Of a stretch of DNA of 64,000 nt, positions 17,900 through 27,161 are shown piece by piece. The first letter of the stretch is position 1. Each line of letters begins with the position of its first letter. Source of the stretch: Prado023 sp963747335 (GTDB taxonomy: Bacteria; Actinomycetota; Actinomycetes; S36-B12; CAIYMF01). The DNA lies in contig CAVVEV010000007.1 in the NCBI GenBank assembly GCA_963747335.1, positions 1 to 64,000 of the forward strand. Reading direction: 5' to 3'. The position numbers and the translations under genes were made by a program. Below the pieces are notes generated by a model. That model was given only the letters and a program-made list of their open reading frames with translations, had not been told where the DNA came from and made no database searches.

Positions 17900-19260
17900 T
17901 GGATTCCATGTTGTTCGTGCTGGGAGTGCTCCTGGCTGCTCTGGGGATCGGACTCTCGATCGGGCTGCACGAGGTCGGGCACATGGTGCCGGCCAAGAGG
18001 TTCGGGGTGCGGGTCCCGCAGTACATGGTCGGCTTCGGCCCAACCTTGTGGTCCAAGCACGGCAGGGAGACCGAGTACGGGGTCAAGTGGATCCCCCTGG
18101 GTGGCTACATCCGGATGATCGGCATGTTCCCGCCGCCGAAGGGCGCCCCCGACGGCACCGCCGGCCGCGGCACGACGGGTCGGTTCCAGATGCTCGCCGA
18201 GGAGGCTCGGGCGGCTGCCTGGGAGGAGGTCCGGCCCGGCGACGAGGACCGCCTGTTCTATCGCCTGAGCGCGCCCAAGAAGGTCGTGGTCATGCTGGGC
18301 GGACCCACCATGAACCTCTTCCTTGCCATTCTCTTCTTCGCCCTGCTCCTCGTCGGGATCGGCATCCCCACGCCGACCACGACGGTGGCCGAGGTGGGCA
18401 AGTGCGTGCCTGCGTACATGGCCACGCCGGAGGCAGCGGCGGCGGCCGTGGCGGACCCCGATCTCGTGCGGGAGGCCCCGGAGTGCTCAGCAGCCGACGA
18501 GGTCTCACCCGCGGTCGCGGCCGGGATCGTGGCGGGGGATCGGATCACCGCCATCAACGGCCAATCGGTCGAGGTCTGGAGCGAGCTGACGGACATCACC
18601 CGTGCCAGTCCCGGTGAGACCGTGGTCCTCGGGCTCGACACGGCCACGGGCTCGCGGCAGGTCGAGGTCCCGATGGCCACGGCCTACCGCCCGGTGGTCG
18701 ATGACCAGGGCGTGGTGGGCGAGGAGATCGTCGCCACCGGGTACATCGGTGTCACCCCGCAGACCCAGTACGTGGCCCAGCCGGTGAGTGCCGTTCCCAC
18801 GGTCATGTGGGACGTCGCCGTGCGCAGCGGACAGGCCCTGCTGACCCTCCCGGTGCGGGTCTACGAGTTGGCCAGGGACATGATCGCCGGGGAGGAGCGC
18901 GATCCCGAGAGCCCGGTCAGCGTCGTCGGCGTCGGGCGGATCTCCGGTGAGGTCGTCGCGGCGGAGGAGCCGATCAAGTCCAAGGTGGCCATCCTCATCA
19001 GCCTCATGGCCAGCCTCAACCTCTTCCTGTTCCTGTTCAACCTCCTGCCGGTGCTCCCGCTCGACGGTGGGCATGTGGCCGGGGCCACCTACGAGGGTGC
19101 CCGGCGGACCCTTGCCCGGTGGCGCCGTCGGCCCGATCCCGGGCCGGTGGACGTCTCGCGGCTGCTGCCCGTGTCCTACGGGGTCGGGATCGCGCTGGTC
19201 GCTGTGTCGTCCGTGGTGATCCTCGCCGACGTGATCAACCCGATCTCCATCTACGGCTGA
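17899..19260 (+). CDS. rseP: Site-2 (RseP/Rip1-type) membrane zinc metalloprotease
   Basis: An M50-family intramembrane protease of 453 residues. The zinc motif HEVGH is at 24-28 in the first membrane helix. A helix after the MLGGPTMNLFLAILFFALLLVGIG segment is followed by a PDZ region (VAAGIVAGDRITAINGQSVEVWSEL). The third conserved motif, LPVLPLDGGHVAG, carries the Asp ligand near the C-terminus. Such enzymes cut single-pass membrane proteins such as anti-sigma factors, releasing envelope-stress regulators. It is coupled to dxr upstream; nine bases separate it from the TauE gene. Confidence 0.9.
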   Translation: MDSMLFVLGVLLAALGIGLSIGLHEVGHMVPAKRFGVRVPQYMVGFGPTLWSKHGRETEYGVKWIPLGGYIRMIGMFPPPKGAPDGTAGRGTTGRFQMLAEEARAAAWEEVRPGDEDRLFYRLSAPKKVVVMLGGPTMNLFLAILFFALLLVGIGIPTPTTTVAEVGKCVPAYMATPEAAAAAVADPDLVREAPECSAADEVSPAVAAGIVAGDRITAINGQSVEVWSELTDITRASPGETVVLGLDTATGSRQVEVPMATAYRPVVDDQGVVGEEIVATGYIGVTPQTQYVAQPVSAVPTVMWDVAVRSGQALLTLPVRVYELARDMIAGEERDPESPVSVVGVGRISGEVVAAEEPIKSKVAILISLMASLNLFLFLFNLLPVLPLDGGHVAGATYEGARRTLARWRRRPDPGPVDVSRLLPVSYGVGIALVAVSSVVILADVINPISIYG

Positions 19261-19268
19261 GCCGGCCG

Positions 19269-20093
19269 ATGCCGGACGCCGACCCCCACGCCGACCCTGT
19301 GCCCGTCGGTGGGCCGCCCGAGCCGGCCCCGTGGCGGCTCCGGGCAGCGATGCTCGGAGTGGCCGCAGGGCTGCTCTCGGGCCTGTTCGGCGTCGGTGGC
19401 GGGATCATCATGGTCCCGCTGCTGGTCGCATGGTTCGCCCTGGACCAGCGCCGGGCCAGCGCCACGAGCCTGTTGGCGATCGTTCCGATCGCGACGGCGT
19501 CGGCCGCCGGGTACGCGCTCAACGGGAACATCGACCTCGGGGCCGGGCTCCTGCTCCTGATCGGCGGCGTGATCGGTGGCCAGCTCGGCGCCCGGCTGCT
19601 CCCTGGGACCCCGATCGCGACGCTGCAGCTGTGGTTCGGGATCCTCAGCCTCGCGACTGCCGCACGATTGGCGGTCGGGGGCGACTCAAGCGCCGCATCC
19701 GGTCTCGGTGATGCGTGGGAGGGCGGCCTGTTGGTCCTCGTGGGGGTCGCGGCGGGTGCCCTGGCCGGTCTGCTCGGGGTCGGTGGCGGGATCATCATGG
19801 TTCCCGGACTGGTCCTGCTGACCGGGGATGATGCCGACACCGCCCGCGGGACCAGCCTCCTGGTCATCGTCCTGACAGCTCTGACCGCCACCGTGACCAA
19901 CTGGCGCAACGGGCTGGTCGACGTCCGGATCGCGCTGGTCGCGGGCCTGGTCGGCGTGCCGGCAGGCCTGGCCGGGGCGGCCCTGGGCCAGTGGCTGCCC
20001 GGTCGGGTGGCCCTCGTGATGTTCGCCGGGCTGCTCGCGTGGTCCGGTGTCCAGATGATCCGGCGCAGCCGCCGCTCCCGGAATGCCGTGTGA
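19269..20093 (+). CDS. TauE/SafE-family sulfite/organosulfonate exporter-like permease
   Basis: A membrane protein of 274 residues with two homologous halves, each containing the family signature: GLLSGLFGVGGGIIMVPLL near residue 37 and GALAGLLGVGGGIIMVPGL near residue 165. About eight membrane segments are visible. Members move anions such as sulfite or sulfoacetate; the substrate here is unknown. ATG 19269 lies nine bases after the protease stop. A strong terminator hairpin follows at 20132, so this is probably the last gene of the dxr operon. Confidence 0.8.
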   Translation: MPDADPHADPVPVGGPPEPAPWRLRAAMLGVAAGLLSGLFGVGGGIIMVPLLVAWFALDQRRASATSLLAIVPIATASAAGYALNGNIDLGAGLLLLIGGVIGGQLGARLLPGTPIATLQLWFGILSLATAARLAVGGDSSAASGLGDAWEGGLLVLVGVAAGALAGLLGVGGGIIMVPGLVLLTGDDADTARGTSLLVIVLTALTATVTNWRNGLVDVRIALVAGLVGVPAGLAGAALGQWLPGRVALVMFAGLLAWSGVQMIRRSRRSRNAV

Positions 20094-20131
20094 CCCGGGG
20101 GATTCGCGATCCGACGGCGTGATCCGGATGA

Positions 20132-20170
20132 CTGTGCGGTCGGCCGGGGGCGCGCCGGCCGACCGCACAG
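20132..20170. terminator. 16-bp perfect-stem terminator ending the dxr operon
   Basis: Arms 20132-20147 and 20155-20170 are exact reverse complements around a 7-base loop, 38 bases after the TauE stop. No T-run follows. Confidence 0.75.
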
Positions 20171-20304
20171 CACAACCTGGGTGACCTCCGACCCTGCCCT
20201 CAGCACCCCGAAGGCGGGACGATCCAACAAGAGGCCTTGATCGGAACTGATCGCTGGCTCCCCGTGGATTCCGGATGGGCCCGGCTCGTGGAGAGGTGGT
20301 ACCC

Positions 20305-21780
20305 GTGCGAATCCCCAACACGCTCGCAGTCGCAGGAACCGCCCTGTGCCTGATCGCCGCGTCGCCTGCGGCCTGTGCCGACGAGGGAGCCCCGCTCGTC
20401 AGCCGAATCGACCTGAACAGCGTGTATCAGGTCTCACACGACGGTCGTTGGCTTCGCGGGGTGCGCAACGGGATCGGTGAGGTCATCCTCGATCGGCAGA
20501 CAGGCACGGTCACGGCATTGAGCGACGACGGCAACGCCAACTTGTTCGTACGCGACAACCCGAGGCTCCTGCTCAGCCGCCAGGGATGGCAGATCCATGC
20601 CCGCGACGCTTCGGTGTACCTCATCGACGCGGCGACCGGCACTCGGGAACGGATTGACACGGATTCCCAGGGGCGCCCGCTCGTGCCGTCATGGCGCGGT
20701 GTTGAGTTCGAGTTCTCGACGGAGTGGAACGATTTCCACGACAGCCCGCAGCTGCTGATCACCGAGGACTCGGTCTCCAAGTCCGGGCGCCGAGCCGCGT
20801 TCTGTGCCAACTACGATGTGCCCACCAAACCGTACTTGTACGTCAAGGACCTCGTGACGGGTCGGTTGACGCGAACGACGGTGGTGTGCGGGGCCGTACG
20901 CGACGAGACGGACTACCTCCGTGGCGATCGTGGCCCAGAGATGTCCGACGATGGCAGGGTCGTCCATGTGAACGGTGACGAGTACCGACGCGGGGGAGCG
21001 ACCTCGGCGTGGTCGACCGACACCGTCTACTTCCCCGGATCGGGGAAGTCCCGGACCGTCAACGGCTGGGGGACGATGACCAGGGACGGTCGAACCATTC
21101 TCATGAGGGTTGGCGTGCACAAGCCAGGGACGCCCGACAGGACCGGAGGACGTGTCGGGGCCTACCACGTGACCACCCGGAGGGTGACGAGGTTGCCGGG
21201 CAGGTCAACGATCTACGGCAACGAACCATTCGAGTTCTCCGCGTTCGACCAGGCGAGTCGTAGGGGCCGGTTCATCGTCAACGCCACGTCAGTGATCGAC
21301 CGAACGCACGGCATCATGATCGACATCAGGGCGATCCTGCGCCAGCAGGGTTACGCGCCGTTCCCGACCGAGGAACCCGGAGATCCCAGTTACCTGCGGA
21401 TCTCCGGTGATGGCACCGTTGTCGTCGCGCCGGTGATGCTGCCCGACCCGCAGCCTGATGGGACCGCCAGCGAGGGGATCTACAACGAGGTCGTGGTGAC
21501 CGGCTGGCAGCCTGCTGCGGTCGTGAGCGTGTCCGCCGACCCCTCCATGTCGGCGCTCGTCGTCGATGTGGATCCGAACAAGGGCCGCGGCTACTGGACC
21601 TTCCGGGTGCAACAGCGACAATCTGATGGATCGTGGCGGACGCTGGCGAAGACGTACCGGACGCAGGGTCGTAGTGAGACCAGGACCGTGGACCGCCCGG
21701 CTGGGACCTACCGGGTCCGCGTGAAGGCCAAGTACGGCTATCTGGGTGCTGACTCCGCCCCTGTGACCCTCTCCCTCTGA
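20305..21780 (+). CDS. Secreted protein of unknown function, propeller-like with C-terminal beta domain
   Basis: The GTG start at 20305 has a GAGAGG ribosome site and gives a signal peptide, RIPNTLAVAGTALCLIAASPAACA. The 491-residue protein has repeating short strands with Ser-Asp-Asp-Gly and Asp-Gly-Arg turns (VSHDGRWLRGVRNG, ALSDDGNANLF, EMSDDGRVVHVNG, TMTRDGRTILMRVG), resembling TolB/WD40-like beta propellers. The last 80 residues look like a fibronectin-type or Ig-like domain (GTYRVRVKAKYGYLGADSAPVTL). Base composition appears less GC-rich than its neighbours, judged by eye. Function unknown; its own promoter is likely because it lies between a terminator and ispG. Confidence 0.65.
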   Translation: MRIPNTLAVAGTALCLIAASPAACADEGAPLVSRIDLNSVYQVSHDGRWLRGVRNGIGEVILDRQTGTVTALSDDGNANLFVRDNPRLLLSRQGWQIHARDASVYLIDAATGTRERIDTDSQGRPLVPSWRGVEFEFSTEWNDFHDSPQLLITEDSVSKSGRRAAFCANYDVPTKPYLYVKDLVTGRLTRTTVVCGAVRDETDYLRGDRGPEMSDDGRVVHVNGDEYRRGGATSAWSTDTVYFPGSGKSRTVNGWGTMTRDGRTILMRVGVHKPGTPDRTGGRVGAYHVTTRRVTRLPGRSTIYGNEPFEFSAFDQASRRGRFIVNATSVIDRTHGIMIDIRAILRQQGYAPFPTEEPGDPSYLRISGDGTVVVAPVMLPDPQPDGTASEGIYNEVVVTGWQPAAVVSVSADPSMSALVVDVDPNKGRGYWTFRVQQRQSDGSWRTLAKTYRTQGRSETRTVDRPAGTYRVRVKAKYGYLGADSAPVTLSL

Positions 21781-21878
21781 CCGGACTCGGCTGAGGACGG
21801 GACGAATGGCTGGGCCAAGGATGGCGCCGCCGCTCCCGGCGTGAGGCGATATCCGGCCCGGAGCGGGATACTTGCCCC

Positions 21879-23033
21879 ATGAGCGTCAACCTCGGCATGC
21901 CCCCGCTTCCCCCTCCCGTCCTCGCCCCCCGTCGGACCACCCGACAGATCCTGCTGAAGCACCCGACCCATCCGATCGCGGTGGGTGGCGATGCGCCGAT
22001 CAGCGTGCAGTCGATGGCGACCACCCTGACCGCCGACGTCAACACGACCCTGCAGCAGATCGCTGAGCTGACGGCCTCGGGCTGCCAGGTCGTGCGCGTG
22101 GCCGTGCCCAGCCAGGACGACGCCGACGCCCTGCCGGAGATCGCCCGCAAGTCCGGGATCCCGGTCATCGCCGACATCCACTTCCAGCCCAAGTACGTGT
22201 TCGCCGCGATCGAGGCCGGCTGCGCGGGTGTGCGGGTGAACCCGGGGAACATCAAGCAGTTCGACGACAAGGTGAAGGAGATCGCCGCCGCCGCGCGCGA
22301 CCACGGCACCCCCATCCGGATCGGCGTCAACGCCGGGTCCCTGGATCCGCGGCTTCTCAAGAAGCATGGCAAGGCCACGCCCGAGGCGCTGGTCGAGTCG
22401 GCCCTCTGGGAGGCCAGCCTGTTCGAGGAGCACGACTTCCGCGACATCAAGATCTCGGTCAAGCACCACGATCCGGTGGTCATGGTGCGCGCGTACGAGT
22501 TGCTCTCCGAGCAGTGCGACTACCCGTTGCACCTGGGTGTCACCGAGGCCGGTCCGATGTTCCAGGGCACGATCAAGTCCGCCGTGGCGTTCGGCGCACT
22601 GTTGAGCAAGGGCATCGGCGACACCATCCGCGTCTCGCTGTCCGCGCCTCCGGTGGAGGAGGTCAAGGTCGGGATGCAGATCCTGGAGAGCCTGAACCTG
22701 CGCCAGCGCGGGCTGGAGATCGTGTCCTGCCCGTCCTGCGGGCGGGCGCAGGTGGACGTCTACACGTTGGCCGAGCAGGTGACCGCCGGGCTCGAGGGGC
22801 TGGAGGTCCCGCTGCGCGTGGCCGTCATGGGCTGCGTCGTCAACGGCCCGGGGGAGGCACGCGAGGCCGACCTGGGCGTGGCCAGCGGCAACGGCAAGGG
22901 CCAGATCTTCGTCAAGGGCCAGGTCATCAAGACCGTGCCCGAGGCGATGATCGTCGAGACTCTGATCGAGGAGGCCATGCGCCTGGCCGAGGAGATGGAG
23001 TCCGAGGGCAGCCCGTCGGTGTCGGTGGGGTGA
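21879..23033 (+). CDS. ispG: (E)-4-hydroxy-3-methylbut-2-enyl-diphosphate synthase
   Basis: Iron-sulfur enzyme of the MEP pathway that converts MEcPP to HMBPP. The 384-residue protein starts at ATG 21879. It shows RRTTRQI, ISVQSMATTLTADVNTTLQQI, PVIADIHFQPKYVF, GVRVNPGNIK and IRIGVNAGSLD. The 4Fe-4S ligands lie in SCPSCGRAQ and MGCVVNGPGEA near the C-terminus. It is separated from dxr by three genes and a terminator, a looser version of the mycobacterial dxr-rip1-ispG-GNAT order. The GTPase gene follows after four bases and is probably co-transcribed. Confidence 0.95.
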   Translation: MSVNLGMPPLPPPVLAPRRTTRQILLKHPTHPIAVGGDAPISVQSMATTLTADVNTTLQQIAELTASGCQVVRVAVPSQDDADALPEIARKSGIPVIADIHFQPKYVFAAIEAGCAGVRVNPGNIKQFDDKVKEIAAAARDHGTPIRIGVNAGSLDPRLLKKHGKATPEALVESALWEASLFEEHDFRDIKISVKHHDPVVMVRAYELLSEQCDYPLHLGVTEAGPMFQGTIKSAVAFGALLSKGIGDTIRVSLSAPPVEEVKVGMQILESLNLRQRGLEIVSCPSCGRAQVDVYTLAEQVTAGLEGLEVPLRVAVMGCVVNGPGEAREADLGVASGNGKGQIFVKGQVIKTVPEAMIVETLIEEAMRLAEEMESEGSPSVSVG

Positions 23034-23037
23034 GACC

Positions 23038-24267
23038 GTGACCACCCAGCCGGTGGGCGGCGCGTCGTCCGGTCCTGCCGCCGTGGGCGAGTCGGGGCAG
23101 CCCGGCCAGCCGAACCAGCCCGGCCCGGTCCCCGAGTGGTCGCAGGAGGCCTTCGAGGCGGCCTTCGCCGACGCGGAGGTGAAGATCGGCCGCTTCAACC
23201 TCGCGGTGTTCGGCAAGACCGGGGTGGGCAAGTCCACGCTGGTGAATGCCATCTTCGGCGAGTCGGTCGCCGCCACCGGAATCGGGCGCCCGGTCACCAT
23301 GGGCAGTCACCTCTACGTCCACCGCACCGGGAAGCTCGGCATCTACGACACCCAGGGCCTGGAGGTCGGTCGGGACACCACCCGGATCATCGACGAGCTG
23401 AAGAAGTTCATCGACAACAGCCGCGCGATGCCGTTCGCCGAGCAGGTCCACCTGGCGTGGTACTGCGTGCGTGCCACCGACAGGCGCTTCGAGGAGACCG
23501 AGGCGGAGTTCATCCGTGAGCTGGCCGGCGTGGGCCTCCCGGTGATCCTGGTCATGACCCAGGTGCCCGGGCGCAGGGACCCCCACGGACAGCTGTTCCT
23601 CGCCCCCGACACCGTCGAGCTCGGCAGGCAGATCGAGGCGATGGGCCTGCCGATCCATGACGGGCGCGCGGTCATGGTGAACGCACTGGCGGACCCGTTC
23701 ACCGGGGTCGAGCAGCACGGCCTGCTGGAGCTGCTCGATGCCACCTTTCGCTGCGCTCCGGACGAGGCCGCCGAGGCCCTTACCGCCGCGCAGAAGATTG
23801 ACCCCGCGCGAAAGGCTCAGGCTGCCGAGAAGGCGGTGAACTCCGCGACTGCGGCGGCGACCGCAGCCGGGTTCACGCCGATCCCGTTCGCGGACGCCGC
23901 CGTGCTGGTTCCCATCCAGATCGGCATGATGGCCAAGATCTCCAACATCTACGACATCCCCATGCAGCGCGCCACCGTGGCCAGCCTCGCGGCGACGACC
24001 GTCACCACCCAGGCGGGTCGGGCGGCCGCGACCGGGCTGCTCAAGCTCGTCCCCGGCGTGGGAACGATCGTCGGCGGCGTCATCACCGGAGGAGTCGCGG
24101 GCACGATGACGTTCGCCGTCGGGACCGCGTGGCACCGCGTCTGCATCGGGATGGCCGAGGGCAAGTACGAGACCGTCTCGGGGACCCTGGACTCCGAGAC
24201 CATCCAGAAGGTGTTCAACCAGGAGGTCGCCTCGATCATGCGCAGCCGGGGGATCGGGAAGAAGTAG
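23038..24267 (+). CDS. GTPase with hydrophobic C-terminal region (DUF697-like)
   Basis: The 409-residue protein has a Pro/Gly/Gln-rich N-terminus and a G domain with G1 GKTGVGKST at 59-67 and G3 DTQG at 104-107. The G4 position reads ILVMTQVPG, so the usual (N/T)KxD guanine-specificity motif is altered to TQVP. The C-terminal half is helical and has two hydrophobic stretches (ADAAVLVPIQIGMMA and LVPGVGTIVGGVITGGVAG), like the DUF697 membrane module of YcjF-type proteins. A membrane-remodelling or stress role is plausible but not shown. The GTG start at 23038 is four bases after the ispG stop. A compact terminator follows. Confidence 0.7.
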   Translation: MTTQPVGGASSGPAAVGESGQPGQPNQPGPVPEWSQEAFEAAFADAEVKIGRFNLAVFGKTGVGKSTLVNAIFGESVAATGIGRPVTMGSHLYVHRTGKLGIYDTQGLEVGRDTTRIIDELKKFIDNSRAMPFAEQVHLAWYCVRATDRRFEETEAEFIRELAGVGLPVILVMTQVPGRRDPHGQLFLAPDTVELGRQIEAMGLPIHDGRAVMVNALADPFTGVEQHGLLELLDATFRCAPDEAAEALTAAQKIDPARKAQAAEKAVNSATAAATAAGFTPIPFADAAVLVPIQIGMMAKISNIYDIPMQRATVASLAATTVTTQAGRAAATGLLKLVPGVGTIVGGVITGGVAGTMTFAVGTAWHRVCIGMAEGKYETVSGTLDSETIQKVFNQEVASIMRSRGIGKK

Positions 24268-24284
24268 CCCCGGCTGGGCCGGGG
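24268..24284. terminator. Short two-way terminator hairpin
   Basis: CCCCGGC (24268-24274), loop TGG, GCCGGGG (24278-24284), directly after the GTPase stop and between convergent genes. Confidence 0.6.
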
Positions 24285-24301
24285 GTCGGCACTGGGCTCG
24301 G

Positions 24302-24403
24302 TCAGAACGCGATGACGCCGAACAGCACGAGCACGAACGGCATGAGCATGGCCAGGACGACCACGATGCCGATGGCGGTCATGTTCCGACGGATCCACTC
24401 CAT
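24302..24403 (-). CDS. 33-residue single-helix membrane peptide
   Basis: ATG 24403 to stop 24302 encodes MEWIRRNMTAIG followed by one long hydrophobic helix ending at the C-terminus. The charged N-terminus then uninterrupted helix is typical of small bacterial membrane proteins. It sits 29 bases after the GNAT gene on the same strand and could be read from its transcript. The ribosome site is weak, so expression is uncertain. Confidence 0.4.
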   Translation of the reverse strand: MEWIRRNMTAIGIVVVLAMLMPFVLVLFGVIAF

Positions 24404-24432
24404 GGTCCGATTGTCCCCCACACCGGCGCCGC

Positions 24433-25275
24433 TCAGAACAGGACCGTCGCGAAGGTGCCGACCGTCTGGAAGCCCACGCGGAGGTAGGTGCCGACCGCGA
24501 CATGGTTGTAGTCGTTGACGTAGAGGGAGACGATCGGCGCGATGTGGCTGCGGGCATGCTCGACCACGGCGGCCATCCCCGACACGCCGAGCCCCCGGCC
24601 GCGCAGGCCGGGGTCGACCCAGACCCCCTGGATCTGGCACGCCCGTGCCGTTGCGGACCCGACCTCGGCCTTGAAGACCAGTCGCCCGTCATGGACCACG
24701 CCCAGGGCTCGCCCCGAACGGACGATCTCGGCCAGACGCGCGCGGTAGGCAGGACCGCCGCCGTTCGCCACCGGCGACATCCCCACCTCCTCGGTGAACA
24801 TCGCGATCGCGGCCGGCATGAGCAGGTCGAGCTCGTCGAGGCGCAGCGCCCGCAGCCCGGGATGGGGCGGGCGAGCTGCCGGGGCGGCCGTGGCCATCAG
24901 GTACTGGGTGTCGCGCACCTCGCGGGCGGGGCCCCAGGCGGGGGCGAGCAGGCGCCACATGTCCAGGACCTCGTCGGCGGGCCCCACCAGCGACGAGCAC
25001 CTCCGCCCCAGTCGGCGGGCGTTGTCGGCGAACGCCGCCCGGGCCAGCGGGGTGGTCTCGATCGGGATCAGGTTGGCCCCGGTGTACACGGCCGAGCGCA
25101 GGCGACCCGCCTCGAACCATCCCCACACCAGCCCGCCGAGGGCCCAGGGGTCCATCGGGTCAGCCAGCCGGGAGGCCACGAAGCAGTGCCCGATGGGGTC
25201 GCGGTCCACGAGGGCGAGCAGGTCCGGGAGGTGGCGCGATGTCAGCACCTTCAGCTCGCCGGGCACGGCGGCCAT
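24433..25275 (-). CDS. GNAT-family N-acetyltransferase (DUF4081 type)
   Basis: A protein of 280 residues from ATG 25275; an upstream in-frame extension is rejected because it is Arg-rich and unlike the family. The N-terminal half (LKVLTSRHLPDLLALVDRDP, CFVASRLADP) is the DUF4081 region. The C-terminal half is a GNAT acetyltransferase with the acetyl-CoA loop GVWVDPGLRGRGLGVSGMA and VSLYVNDYNHVAVGTYLRVGF. A relative sits next to ispG in mycobacteria. The acceptor substrate is unknown. It diverges from proS, sharing a 95-base upstream region. Confidence 0.85.
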   Translation of the reverse strand: MAAVPGELKVLTSRHLPDLLALVDRDPIGHCFVASRLADPMDPWALGGLVWGWFEAGRLRSAVYTGANLIPIETTPLARAAFADNARRLGRRCSSLVGPADEVLDMWRLLAPAWGPAREVRDTQYLMATAAPAARPPHPGLRALRLDELDLLMPAAIAMFTEEVGMSPVANGGGPAYRARLAEIVRSGRALGVVHDGRLVFKAEVGSATARACQIQGVWVDPGLRGRGLGVSGMAAVVEHARSHIAPIVSLYVNDYNHVAVGTYLRVGFQTVGTFATVLF

Positions 25276-25370
25276 CCTGCCACGCCGGGATATCCTTGCC
25301 GGGCATCTCCGGCCCGCCCGACCCACCCCCGTGCGCGGCCGCCACGCTCGTACCCGCAAGGAGACCCCTC

Positions 25371-27161
25371 GTGCTGACCCGCATGTCCACGCTGTTCCTG
25401 CGCACGCTCCGCGAGGATCCGGCGGACGCCGAGGTTCCGTCCCACCGCCTGCTGGTCCGTGCCGGGTACGTCCGCCGTGTGGCCCCCGGGGTCTTCACCT
25501 GGCTGCCGCTGGGCTACCGGGTGCTGCGCAACGTCGAGCGGATCGTGCGCGAGGAGATGGACGCCGCAGGCTTCCAGGAGGTGCACTTCCCCGCACTCCT
25601 GCCTCGCGAGCCCTACGAGCGCACCAACCGCTGGACCGAGTACGGGCCCAACCTGTTCCGCCTGCAGGACCGCCGCGGCTCGGACTACCTGCTCGGGCCC
25701 ACGCACGAGGAGATGTTCACGCTCACGGTCAAGGACCTGTACTCCTCGTACAAGGACCTCCCGCTGAGCCTGTACCAGATCCAGACCAAGTTCCGGGACG
25801 AGGCGCGTCCGCGCGCGGGGATCCTGCGCGGACGGGAGTTCGTGATGAAGGACTCCTACTCGTTCGACACCTCCGACGCGGGTCTGGTCGCGTCCTACGG
25901 CCGGCACCGCGACGCCTACATCTCCACGTTCGACCGACTCCGGATGCAGTACACGATCGTCTCGGCGATGTCCGGCGCGATGGGTGGCTCGGCCTCCGAG
26001 GAGTTCCTGGCCGTGTGCCCCGTCGGCGAGGACACCTACGTCCAGTGCGCGACATGTGAGTACGCGGCCAACGTGGAGGCGGTGGCCAGCGTGCCGCCGG
26101 CGGAGGTGGCCCTCGAGGGGCTGCCGGCTGCGCACGTCGAGGACACCCCGGACACCCCGACGATCGAGACGCTGGTCGACCTCGCCAACGCCCGGCCCGA
26201 ACTGGCCCGCGGTGACCGTCCGTGGGAGGCCGCGGACACGCTCAAGAACGTCGTGGTCAAGGTCGCGATGCCCGACGGCACGTCCCATCCGCTGGTCATC
26301 GGCCTGCCCGGTGACCGCGAGGTCGACATGAAGCGCCTCGAGGCCGTTCTGCTCCCGGGTGAGCCGGTGGCGTTCGAGGAGGCGGACTTCGCGGCGAACC
26401 CGGCGCTGGTCAAGGGCTACATCGGCCCCGGGGCGCTCGGCGAGGAGTCGGCGTCCGGGATCCGCTACCTGCTCGACCCGCGCGTGGTGCCCGGGACCCG
26501 GTGGATCACCGGTGCCGACCAGCCCGGACGGCATGTGTTCGACCTGGTCGCCGGCAGGGACTTCGTCGGTGATGCGACGATCGACGTGGCCGAGGTCCGC
26601 GAGGGCGACCTGTGCCCGCAGTGCGCTGCCGCAGGTCGCGAGGGACAGCTCACCCAGGCCCGCGGCATCGAGATCGGCCACATCTTCCAACTGGGGCGCA
26701 AGTACGCCGAGGCGCTAGACCTCAAGGTCCTCGACGAGAACGGCAAGCAGGTCGTCGTCACGATGGGGTCCTATGGGGTCGGGGTGTCGCGCGCGGTCGC
26801 GGCCATCGCCGAGCAGCACCACGACGATCGCGGGCTGATCTGGCCGCGTGAGGTGTCACCGGCTGACGTGCACATCGTGGCCACGGGCAAGGACGGGGCC
26901 GTCTTCGACGTCGCCGAACGGATCGCAGCCGAGTTGGAGCAGGGCGGGTTCCGCGTGCTGCTCGACGACCGGAAGGGTGTCTCTCCCGGGGTGAAGTTCA
27001 ACGACTCGGAGCTGATCGGCGTACCGCTGATCGTCGTCGTGGGCAAGAAGCTGGCCGAGGGCCTGGTCGAGGTCAAGGACCGGGCCAGCGGGGAGCGTGC
27101 CGATGTCGCCGTCGACGATGCCGTGGCCACCATCACCGACCGGATCCTGGCGCTGCCGTGA
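25371..27161 (+). CDS. proS: Prolyl-tRNA synthetase (bacterial type with editing domain)
   Basis: Class II synthetase that charges tRNA-Pro, 596 residues, the normal length for the ProS form with the INS editing domain. The GTG at 25371, seven bases after AAGGAG, gives MLTRMSTLFLRTLREDP, which matches the usual actinobacterial N-terminus. Class II motifs are FTWLPLGYRVLRNVERIV, TKFRDEARPRAGILRGREFVMKD split across motif 2, and SYGVGVSRAVAAIAEQ for motif 3. The editing domain lies at about residues 225-400. The anticodon-binding domain is C-terminal. The stop overlaps the HAD gene start. Confidence 0.95.
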   Translation: MLTRMSTLFLRTLREDPADAEVPSHRLLVRAGYVRRVAPGVFTWLPLGYRVLRNVERIVREEMDAAGFQEVHFPALLPREPYERTNRWTEYGPNLFRLQDRRGSDYLLGPTHEEMFTLTVKDLYSSYKDLPLSLYQIQTKFRDEARPRAGILRGREFVMKDSYSFDTSDAGLVASYGRHRDAYISTFDRLRMQYTIVSAMSGAMGGSASEEFLAVCPVGEDTYVQCATCEYAANVEAVASVPPAEVALEGLPAAHVEDTPDTPTIETLVDLANARPELARGDRPWEAADTLKNVVVKVAMPDGTSHPLVIGLPGDREVDMKRLEAVLLPGEPVAFEEADFAANPALVKGYIGPGALGEESASGIRYLLDPRVVPGTRWITGADQPGRHVFDLVAGRDFVGDATIDVAEVREGDLCPQCAAAGREGQLTQARGIEIGHIFQLGRKYAEALDLKVLDENGKQVVVTMGSYGVGVSRAVAAIAEQHHDDRGLIWPREVSPADVHIVATGKDGAVFDVAERIAAELEQGGFRVLLDDRKGVSPGVKFNDSELIGVPLIVVVGKKLAEGLVEVKDRASGERADVAVDDAVATITDRILALP

